NCBI GenBank assembly: GCA_913054485.1
Contig: CAJXHQ010000240.1
Location: forward strand, 1 to 5,578
Length of the DNA stretch: 5,578 bases
Direction of reading: 5' to 3'
Source of the DNA: an uncultured Paracoccaceae bacterium
GTDB taxonomy: Bacteria; Pseudomonadota; Alphaproteobacteria; Rhodobacterales; Rhodobacteraceae
The notes below the pieces were generated by a model. The model was not told where the DNA came from and ran no database searches. It saw only the letters and a program-made list of their open reading frames with translations. Shown in pieces: positions 1 to 5,578 of this stretch (within the stretch, counting starts at the first letter, position 1; every line of letters begins with the position of its first letter). A program made the translations under genes and the position numbers.

Positions 1-1996
1 TCCAGCTGCCCCAGAGCGCGCGTTCCAGCTTGATGCCAAGGCCTGTCGAGTCCTGAGTGCCAAAGCGGCAATGATCAGACCCGACGCAGGTTTTCACCGT
101 GCGCAGACCTTTGGAATAGGCGTGGCCCGAGACCATCCCGGCTTTGTTCAGATCGGCCCAGATGTAAGGCAGATCCTCGCCCTTCACGCCCAGAAGGTCG
201 ATGCGCTGGCCGCCGGTCACCTTCACTGTGGGCACGCCGTATTTGTCCGCCGCATCGGCAATGGCGCGCAGCTCGGTGGCATTGGTGATGCCGCCCCACA
301 TACGTGGCACGACCGAAAAGGTGCCGTCTTTCTGGATGTTGGCGTGTTTGCGCTCGTTCACAAAGCGGCTCTGCGGGTCGTCCTGGTACTCCACCGGCCA
401 GTCAGCCAGCAGGTAGAAGTTCACCGCCGGGCGGCAGACGTGGCAGCCGTTGGGGGTGGTCCAGCCAAGCTCCTGCCAGACGGCGGGCTGAGACTTCAGC
501 TCCTTCGATTTGATCAGGCGGCGGAGGTCTTCGTGCGACAGATCGGTGCAGCCGCAGACTGTCTGCGCCTCCGGGGCGGCATAATCGTCGCCCAGTGTGA
601 CTTCCAGCAGCTGTTCCACCAGCCCGGTGCAGGTGCCGCAGGAGGCGCTGGCCTTGGTGGTGGCCTTCAGCGCGGGGATGTCGGAGGCGCCGCCCTCGAT
701 GGCCTGAACGATGGTGCCCTTGCAGACGCCGTTGCAACCGCAGATTTCCGCATCATCCGGCAAGGCTGCAACGGCTGAGAGAGGGTCCGCGGCGGATCCT
801 CCCTGATAGGCTGGGCCGAAGATCAGCGTGTCGCGCATCTCCGCAATATCCGTGCCGTCCTTCATCAGGCCAAAGAACCAGCTTCCATCAGCCGTGTCGC
901 CGTACATAACCACGCCGATTATCCTGTCCTCGCGGATCACCAGCCGTTTGTAGACGCCGCGGGAGGGGTCGCGGAAAATGATGTCCTCAGTGCCCTCACC
1001 GCCCTCGAAATCGCCGGCCGAGAAGAGATCGCAGCCGGTCACTTTAAGCTTGGTCGAGACGTCTTTCTGCACAAACTGTGCCGCTTCGCCGTCCAGAGTG
1101 GCAGCGGCGACCTTGGCTTGATCGAACAACGGGGCGACCAGTCCGAAGACCGCGCCGTCGTGTTCGACGCATTCGCCGATCGCAAGAATATTTTCGTCCG
1201 AGGTGAGCATCTGGTCATCCACATGGATGCCGCGTCCCACGGCGAGGCCGGTGTCCTTGCCGAGCTGGGTATTGGGGCGGATGCCGACGGCCATGACCAA
1301 GAGATCACAAGGCAATTCGGTCCCGTCGTCCAGCATGAGCGCCTTCACATGGCCATCCTCGCCAAGGATCTCCTTGGAGTTGGCGGAGCATTTCACTGTG
1401 ATGTCCTTGTCCACCAGCGCCTTGCGCAAGAGGTAGCCTGCCGCCTCGTCCAGCTGGCGCTCCATCAGGTGGCCTATGAGGTGTACGACTGTCACGTCCA
1501 CGCCGCGCGCGGCCATGCCTGCGGCGGCTTCCAGTCCCAGAAGCCCGCCGCCGATCACCACGGCTTTCCTGCCCGCGCCAAGGGACATCATGCGTTCAGT
1601 GTCTTCCAGATCGCGGTAGGCAATGACGCCTTCCAGATCATGGCCCGGCAGCGGAATGATGAAAGGGTTGGAGCCGGTGGCGAAGACCAGCTTGTCATAC
1701 CCCAGCACATCGCCGTTTTCCGCCGTCACGGTCTGTGCGGCGCGGTCCACCGCCACCACACGCTCGCCGAAGCGGCAGGTGACACCCTGTTCGGCATACC
1801 AGGCGGCATCATGGGTTTCGATCTCGGCGTAGGTCTTGTCGCCGGACAGGACCGGGGACAGCATAATGCGGTTATACGTCCCTCGCGGTTCGGCGTTGAA
1901 CAGGGTCACGTCCCAGTCCTGGCCCGCCTCATAAAGATGCTCCAGCATCCGGCCGGCCGCCATTCCGGCGCCGATGATGATCAGTTTCTTTCTCAT
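1..1996 (-). CDS. nirB: Assimilatory nitrite reductase [NAD(P)H] large subunit, 3' end beyond the window
   Basis: Cytoplasmic enzyme that passes electrons from NAD(P)H through FAD and iron-sulfur centres to siroheme and reduces nitrite to ammonium. The 665 residues visible are open throughout with no stop, so the gene leaves the left edge; family members are usually about 800-850 residues. Domains in order: an FAD-binding Rossmann motif GAGMAAGR (residues 9-16); an NAD(P)-binding motif GGGLLGLEAA (149-158); an FAD-contact segment ILAIGECVEH (270-279); two tandem BFD-like [2Fe-2S] motifs (C419-x-C421 with C453-x2-C456, and C481-x-C483 with C518-x2-C521); a nitrite/sulfite reductase ferredoxin-like half-domain (about 553-615); and the start of the siroheme/4Fe-4S domain with KTCVGSDHCRFGTQD, whose C637 and C643 form the first cysteine pair. 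The second pair is outside the window. The ATG at 1996 has a good ribosome binding site. The gene lies 4 nt after nrtCD, so imported nitrogen and its reduction are co-expressed. A nirD small-subunit gene would be expected next, but that is inference. Confidence 0.97.
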   Translation of the reverse strand, partial: MRKKLIIIGAGMAAGRMLEHLYEAGQDWDVTLFNAEPRGTYNRIMLSPVLSGDKTYAEIETHDAAWYAEQGVTCRFGERVVAVDRAAQTVTAENGDVLGYDKLVFATGSNPFIIPLPGHDLEGVIAYRDLEDTERMMSLGAGRKAVVIGGGLLGLEAAAGMAARGVDVTVVHLIGHLMERQLDEAAGYLLRKALVDKDITVKCSANSKEILGEDGHVKALMLDDGTELPCDLLVMAVGIRPNTQLGKDTGLAVGRGIHVDDQMLTSDENILAIGECVEHDGAVFGLVAPLFDQAKVAAATLDGEAAQFVQKDVSTKLKVTGCDLFSAGDFEGGEGTEDIIFRDPSRGVYKRLVIREDRIIGVVMYGDTADGSWFFGLMKDGTDIAEMRDTLIFGPAYQGGSAADPLSAVAALPDDAEICGCNGVCKGTIVQAIEGGASDIPALKATTKASASCGTCTGLVEQLLEVTLGDDYAAPEAQTVCGCTDLSHEDLRRLIKSKELKSQPAVWQELGWTTPNGCHVCRPAVNFYLLADWPVEYQDDPQSRFVNERKHANIQKDGTFSVVPRMWGGITNATELRAIADAADKYGVPTVKVTGGQRIDLLGVKGEDLPYIWADLNKAGMVSGHAYSKGLRTVKTCVGSDHCRFGTQDSTGLGIKLERALWGSW

Positions 1997-2000
1997 AGTC

Positions 2001-3689
2001 TTACTCCGCTGCCACGGCAGGCGCCTGGGGCTCTGCCTTTGGCTTGGGCTTTGCGCCGTGCTCGTATTCCTCGAGGAAATCGAGCACTTCCTGGCGGTAG
2101 GTGTAGTAATCGGGGTGTTCCAGCAGCGCCTTGCGGGTGCGCGGGCGGGGCAGGTCGACGTCGACGATCTTGCCGATGGTGGCCTGCGGGCCGTTGGTCA
2201 TCATCACCACGCGGTCAGCCAGAAGGATCGCCTCGTCTACATCATGGGTGACGCAGACGGCGGTTACCTTGGTGCGTGACCAAACCTCCATCAGAACCTC
2301 CTGCAGCTCCCAGCGGGTGAGGCTGTCGAGCATGCCGAAGGGTTCATCCAGCAACAGCAGTTTCGGGGAAAGGGCAAAGGCCCGCGCAATGCCGACGCGC
2401 TGTTTCATGCCGTTGGACATCGAATGCGCCGGGCGGTCCATCGCATCGCCGAGGCCAACCCGTTCGAGGTAGTATTCCACCACCTCCTGCCGCTCGGCCT
2501 GGCTGGCGCGGGGGTAGACCTTGTCGACGCCGATGGCGACGTTTTCCTTCGCCGACAGCCAGGGGAAGAGGTTCGGTGATTGGAAGACCACGGCGCGTTC
2601 CGGGTCAGCGCCCTGCACGTGGCGGCCATCCAGACGGATCGCGCCCTTGGAGATTTCATTCAGGCCGGCCGCCATGGTCAGCACCGTGGACTTGCCGCAG
2701 CCTGAGTGTCCGATCAGCGAGATGAACTCACCCCGGTTCATTTTGAGGTTGAAGTCTTCGACCACAGTCAGCGGTCCCTTGGGGGTGGGGTAGACCTTGT
2801 GCAGCTGCGAGAAGTCGAGGAAGCGCTGCTCGATCGCGCCCTTGGTGGCTTCCTTCACTGCGGTGGGCAGCCCGTGGATCGGGGTCACGTCGGGCAGGCT
2901 CCGGGTGCCTTCCACCTTGGCCTCAACGCCGACGTCCATCAGGTAGCCGGTGACCTCGGCGCGCAGGGCTTTGAAGCCTTCGTGGGTGTTCATCTCCATC
3001 CGGTCGCGGGGGCGGGGGATGCCGACCACAAAAGGCTGGCCCAATGTACCGTCGGGGTTCAGCGGCACGATGCGGTCGGCCAGCAGGATCGCTTCGTCCA
3101 CATCGTTGGTGATCAGGATGCAGGTCTTCTTGTCCTGCTCCCAGATGGTCAGGATCTCATCCGCCAGATTGGCGCGGGTCAGCGCGTCCAGCGCCGAGAG
3201 CGGCTCGTCCAGCAGCAGCACCTCGGGGTTCAGGGCAAGCGCCCGCGCCACGGAGACCCGCTGGCGCATGCCGCCCGACAGCTCCGCCGGGCGGCGGGAG
3301 GCGGCGTGGGACAGGCCCACCATTTGGATGTAATGCGCCGCCTTTTCGGCGCGCTCTGCCTTGGAGAGCTTCGGGAAGGCCGAGTTCACCGCCAGCATCA
3401 CATTGCCGGTGACGGTGAGCCAGGGCATCAGCGAATAGCTTTGGAACACCAGCCCGCGCTCCGGCCCCGGGCCTTTGACGGGTGCGCCTTTGAAAGTGAC
3501 GCTGCCAGTGTCTGGCGTCTCAAGCCCGGCAACCAGGTTCATCAAAGTAGATTTGCCGGTGCCCGAGAAGCCGAGGATGGCCAGAAACTCGCCCTCCTTC
3601 ACGTCGAGATTGATGTCTTTCAGAACCTCGGCGCGGTTCAGCCCCTCGCCGAAGCCTTTGTTCACATTGTTGAATGTCAGGAAGCTCAT
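2001..3689 (-). CDS. nrtCD: Nitrate ABC transporter ATP-binding protein, two fused ATPase domains (NrtC/NrtD type)
   Basis: This 562-residue protein carries both nucleotide-binding domains of a NrtABCD-type nitrate importer in one chain and should sit on the cytoplasmic face of NrtB. Domain 1 (about 1-225) has Walker A GFSGTGKST (40-48), Q-loop Q83, signature LSGGM (137-141), Walker B ending D161-E162, and SALD (165-168), but an asparagine (N195) where the H-loop histidine is expected. A linker of about 65 residues follows. Domain 2 (about 290-515) has Walker A GHSGCGKST (327-335), Q370, a degenerate signature MSNGM (424-428), Walker B D448-E449 and a normal H-loop H482. The tail after about 545 is rich in Lys, Pro and Ala. 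Cyanobacterial NrtC instead couples one ATPase to a binding-protein-like domain, with NrtD separate. The start at 3689 begins a typical ATPase strand (MSFLTF) 4 nt after the nrtB stop; an upstream in-frame ATG at 3734 would overlap nrtB and adds an unconvincing 15 residues. Taurine/sulfonate or bicarbonate importers have related ATPases, but the neighbours argue for nitrate. Confidence 0.95.
   Translation of the reverse strand: MSFLTFNNVNKGFGEGLNRAEVLKDINLDVKEGEFLAILGFSGTGKSTLMNLVAGLETPDTGSVTFKGAPVKGPGPERGLVFQSYSLMPWLTVTGNVMLAVNSAFPKLSKAERAEKAAHYIQMVGLSHAASRRPAELSGGMRQRVSVARALALNPEVLLLDEPLSALDALTRANLADEILTIWEQDKKTCILITNDVDEAILLADRIVPLNPDGTLGQPFVVGIPRPRDRMEMNTHEGFKALRAEVTGYLMDVGVEAKVEGTRSLPDVTPIHGLPTAVKEATKGAIEQRFLDFSQLHKVYPTPKGPLTVVEDFNLKMNRGEFISLIGHSGCGKSTVLTMAAGLNEISKGAIRLDGRHVQGADPERAVVFQSPNLFPWLSAKENVAIGVDKVYPRASQAERQEVVEYYLERVGLGDAMDRPAHSMSNGMKQRVGIARAFALSPKLLLLDEPFGMLDSLTRWELQEVLMEVWSRTKVTAVCVTHDVDEAILLADRVVMMTNGPQATIGKIVDVDLPRPRTRKALLEHPDYYTYRQEVLDFLEEYEHGAKPKPKAEPQAPAVAAE
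2004..2007 (-). promoter_or_regulatory. Ribosome binding site of nirB overlapping the nrtCD stop
   Basis: GGAG lies 7 nt upstream of the nirB ATG and is immediately followed by the TAA stop of nrtCD. This supports the chosen nirB start and places ribosomes terminating on nrtCD directly at the nirB start, consistent with translational coupling. Confidence 0.75.
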
Positions 3690-3693
3690 GATG

Positions 3694-4776
3694 TCACCGC
3701 TGGTCCGTGAAGGTGAAGAGGGACTGCAGCGCATACATCACGCGATCCAGCAGAAAGCCGATGATGCCGATGGTGAGGACAGCGACCATGATGCGGGCAA
3801 GCGAGGAGGAGGAACCGTTCTGGAACTCGTCCCAGACGAATTTGCCAAGACCGGGGTTCTGGGCCAGCATTTCGGCCGCGATCAGAACCATCCAGCCGAC
3901 GCCAAGCGACAGGCGCAACCCGGTGAAGATCAGCGGCAGGGCCGAGGGCAGCACCAGTTTGGTGATCTTGGTCCAGGTGTTCATTTTCAGAACCTTGGAG
4001 ACGCTGATCAGATCCTTGTCGATGGAGGACACACCCAGCGTGGTGTTGATCAGGGCGGGCCAGAGCGAACAGAGCGTCACGGTGATTGCCGAGGTGAGGA
4101 AGCTTTTCGCGAAGAACCCGTCATTGGTGGCGTAAAGCGCCGAGACAACCATGGTGACGATCGGCAGCCAGGCCAGCGGCGAGACCGGTTTGAAGATCTG
4201 AATAAGCGGGTTCATCGCCGCACTTGCGGTGGGCGACAGCCCGCCCACGATGCCGAGCGGGATGGCCACGGCGGCGGCGATCAGGAAGCCGAAGAAGACG
4301 GTTTTGATCGAGGTCCAGATCTGCGCGTAATAAGACGGCGCGCCGGTATAGGCGATGGTTTTGACCTGATCAGCCTTACCGGCGGCGATCAGCCGTTCGT
4401 TGCGCAGCTCCAGCCGTTCTTCGAACTGGGCCTGTTTGGCGGCTTTCCTCTGGGCGTCCTCGTGCAGGTTGACTGCCTCAACCCAGACCTGCGCCGGGCC
4501 GGGAATGGCGCCGAGCGAGGTTTGCACCTTGGGGGCCAGGTTGGCCCAGAGCATCAGGAAGACGCAGATCGCCAGCAGCGGCACACCAAGGAGGCGCCAG
4601 ACGTCCTTCAGCTGGGCGCGGGGGTTGTCGCCGGCCGCGGCCTTCATCAGCGGTGCCAGCCAGGCGAGACCCAGCACCTGGAACCATTTGTCGGCGGCGT
4701 TGATACGGGTGAAGAGCCGGGCGCGGCGGTCTTCGCGCGCCTTGTCTTCGTTGAATTGGGGATCTGCGAGTGTCAT
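3694..4776 (-). CDS. nrtB: Nitrate ABC transporter permease
   Basis: Inner-membrane subunit of the nitrate importer, 360 residues, of the binding-protein-dependent permease family (NrtB/CmpB/SsuC-like). A charged cytoplasmic N-terminus of about 60 residues is followed by a first membrane segment (about 62-80), a long soluble region (about 81-155) containing a highly charged, helix-like stretch (106-137), and then a core of roughly five hydrophobic segments (about 156-180, 200-217, 224-245, 276-302, 328-347). The cytoplasmic EAA-type loop that docks the ATPase is visible at about 258-284, ending in the LP of KLVLPSALP. The ATG at 4776 is preferred because AAGGA lies 8 nt upstream and it opens directly into the conserved N-terminus. 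An in-frame ATG at 4857 would add 27 residues translated through an intergenic hairpin and is unlikely. nrtCD starts 4 nt after the TGA stop. Substrate assignment to nitrate or nitrite rests mainly on the adjacent nirB and the NrtA-type binding protein. Confidence 0.95.
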   Translation of the reverse strand: MTLADPQFNEDKAREDRRARLFTRINAADKWFQVLGLAWLAPLMKAAAGDNPRAQLKDVWRLLGVPLLAICVFLMLWANLAPKVQTSLGAIPGPAQVWVEAVNLHEDAQRKAAKQAQFEERLELRNERLIAAGKADQVKTIAYTGAPSYYAQIWTSIKTVFFGFLIAAAVAIPLGIVGGLSPTASAAMNPLIQIFKPVSPLAWLPIVTMVVSALYATNDGFFAKSFLTSAITVTLCSLWPALINTTLGVSSIDKDLISVSKVLKMNTWTKITKLVLPSALPLIFTGLRLSLGVGWMVLIAAEMLAQNPGLGKFVWDEFQNGSSSSLARIMVAVLTIGIIGFLLDRVMYALQSLFTFTDQR

Positions 4777-4784
4777 CTCTGTGG

Positions 4785-4789
4785 TCCTT
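4785..4789 (-). promoter_or_regulatory. Ribosome binding site deciding the nrtB start
   Basis: AAGGA lies 8 nt before the ATG at 4776. It favours that codon over the upstream in-frame ATG at 4857, whose extension would run through a stable hairpin. Confidence 0.7.
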
Positions 4790-4804
4790 GATGGGTCTTT
4801 CTGT

Positions 4805-4860
4805 GGGATGGCGCGGCGCCGCTCGCTCCGTGTCCGGAGCATCGCCCCGCCCGCCATCCC
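4805..4860 (-). promoter_or_regulatory. Large GC-rich hairpin between nrtA and nrtB
   Basis: In the 116-nt gap between the nrtA stop and the nrtB start, 4805-4813 (GGGATGGCG) pairs perfectly with 4852-4860 (CGCCATCCC). After one unpaired base (4814), 4815-4818 can pair with 4848-4851. An inner hairpin of 6 bp (4825-4830 with 4835-4840) has a 4-nt loop. On the minus-strand transcript the structure is not followed by a run of U, so a simple intrinsic terminator is unlikely. Its place just after the binding-protein gene fits an mRNA-stabilising or partial-attenuation element that would keep NrtA levels above those of NrtB and NrtCD. That role is inferred from analogous ABC operons such as malE-malF. 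Confidence 0.6.
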
Positions 4861-4892
4861 GTTAGGCCTGTCTGGTCAGACTGTTAGGGCGG

Positions 4893-5578
4893 TTAGCCCT
4901 GCACCTCGTTGCCGGAGACGGTCTGGCCGGTTTTCAGGCCGATCGGCAGGCTGTCGAGATAGGCGTTGGGGATCTTGCCGTCGAAGGCGATGCCATCGAT
5001 GATGTCTTCCGCCGGGGTCGGGGCCTTGTAGCCATCGCTGTCCCAGGGGAAGTCGGCCTCAGCGGCCAGTTCTTCTTCGACCAGGTGGCGGGCGGCCGCG
5101 AGATAGATGTCCGGGCGGTCTCATCAAACCAGGCGTCGGACTTGGCTTCGGCAATCTGCCCCCAGCGGCGCATCTGCGTGAGGTACCAGACCGCGTCGGA
5201 GTAGAAAGGGTAGGTGGCGTTGTAGCGGAAGAAGACGTTGAAGTCCGGGACTTCGCGCTTGTCGCCCTTCTCATACTCAAAGGTGCCGGTCATCGAGTTG
5301 GCGATGACGTCATAGTCTGCGCCGACATACTCCGGGCGCGACAGGATCTCCACCGCCGCCTCGCGGTTGGCGTTGTCATTCTCGTCCAGCCAGATCGCGG
5401 CGCGGATCAGCGCCTTGGTCACGGCGACAGTGGTGTTGGGGTATTTCTCAGCAAACTCGGCGGTGATGCCGAAGACCTTTTCCGGGTTGTTCTTCCAGAT
5501 CTCGTAGTCTGTGATCACCGGCACACCGATGCCCTTGAAGACCGCCTGCTGGTTCCACGGCTCGCCGACGCAGTAGCC
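4893..5578 (-). pseudogene. nrtA: Nitrate ABC transporter substrate-binding protein, 5' end beyond the window and reading frame broken near the C-terminus
   Basis: C-terminal part of a periplasmic nitrate-binding protein of the NrtA/CmpA family, which delivers nitrate or nitrite to the NrtB permease. The visible part opens at the right edge with the family motif [10 protein letters not shown], followed by [38 protein letters not shown] and AWFDETA, all in one frame. After about 5117 this frame degenerates into an Arg/Pro/Ser/Thr-rich stretch and stops at 4934. The true conserved ending ([15 protein letters not shown], then [20 protein letters not shown], then [12 protein letters not shown]) lies in another frame from 5114 and ends at a TAA at 4893-4895, with 73 clean codons. 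The offset equals loss of 3n+1 bases. From memory of the family, about five residues (K-x-V-Y-x) normally sit between DETA and PDIY, so a loss of about 16 bases fits best. The signal peptide and start are outside the window. Whether this is a real mutation or a sequencing or assembly error cannot be told from one sequence. nrtB follows after 116 nt. Confidence 0.9.
5112..5119 (-). other. Frameshift junction within nrtA
   Basis: Reading on the minus strand, GAT GAG ACC (D-E-T) is followed by GC and then CCG GAC ATC TAT (P-D-I-Y) in the new frame. The breakpoint therefore lies within a few bases of 5114-5116. There is no long single-base run here, only CCC, so a homopolymer miscount is not the obvious cause. 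A small deletion fits better. Confidence 0.85.

Noticed and set aside
402..737. 111-codon minus-strand frame inside nirB
   Set aside because: It is an out-of-frame Arg/His-rich shadow across the BFD-like region of nirB, which is open and conserved in its own frame.
1118..2251. 377-codon open frame on the plus strand opposite nirB and the 3' end of nrtCD
   Set aside because: It is antisense to two clearly conserved genes, its translation resembles no family I recognise, and long shadow frames are common opposite GC-rich coding DNA.
2706..3710. 334-codon open frame on the plus strand opposite nrtCD
   Set aside because: It is antisense to well-conserved ATPase motifs. The His/Gln/Gly/Val-rich composition is typical of a reverse-complement shadow.
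3475..4791. 438-codon open frame on the plus strand opposite nrtB and the 5' end of nrtCD
   Set aside because: It spans the antisense of two genes and their junction. Its product is Gly/Asp/Arg/His/Gln-rich with no recognisable domain, so it is a GC-driven artefact.
4777..4857. Extended nrtB start giving 27 extra residues
   Set aside because: The extension reads through the intergenic hairpin, and the ATG at 4776 has its own well-placed AAGGA.
4805..4860. Intrinsic terminator after nrtA
   Set aside because: No run of U follows the stem on the minus-strand transcript and the operon clearly continues, so an attenuating or stabilising hairpin is more likely.
4934..5113. The out-of-frame ending of nrtA as a genuine alternative C-terminus
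   Set aside because: The stretch is Arg/Pro/Ser/Thr-rich without family similarity, whereas the other frame over the same bases gives the conserved NrtA ending and stop.

Overview
The window holds a single block of nitrate-assimilation genes, all on the minus strand. In transcription order these are a nitrate-type substrate-binding protein (nrtA, 3' part only), the membrane permease (nrtB), a fused double ATP-binding subunit (nrtCD), and the large subunit of an NAD(P)H-dependent assimilatory nitrite reductase (nirB, 5' part only). High GC content, codon use and protein similarity by eye suggest an alphaproteobacterium of the Rhodobacteraceae/Roseobacter type (Phaeobacter, Leisingera or Ruegeria-like). 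That placement comes from recognition, not from a database search.

Layout on the plus strand: 1-1996 is nirB, running off the left edge. 2001-3689 is nrtCD. 3694-4776 is nrtB. 4777-4892 is the only sizeable intergenic gap and holds a strong GC-rich hairpin at 4805-4860. 4893-5578 is the nrtA 3' part, running off the right edge. nrtB, nrtCD and nirB are separated by only 4 nt at each junction, which indicates one operon with probable translational coupling. No gene-free stretch exceeds 300 bases, and I saw no tRNA, rRNA, CRISPR array, insertion sequence or attachment site. The operon promoter and its regulatory sites would lie upstream of nrtA, outside the window.

The proteins form one pathway. 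NrtA captures nitrate (or nitrite) in the periplasm, NrtB carries it across the inner membrane, and NrtCD powers the transport. Nitrate is reduced to nitrite in the cytoplasm by a nitrate reductase not seen here, and NirB (with a NirD-type small subunit, also not seen) reduces nitrite to ammonium.

Three points deserve a second look. nrtA carries a clear reading-frame break near 5112-5119, where the conserved C-terminus continues in another frame. The two ATPase halves of NrtCD each carry one non-canonical motif, and both fall in the same predicted composite ATP site, which suggests an asymmetric ATPase. The nrtA-nrtB hairpin resembles the mRNA elements that adjust binding-protein to permease ratios in other ABC operons. 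Otherwise this is a conventional nitrate-assimilation operon, and I found no evidence of a novel system.
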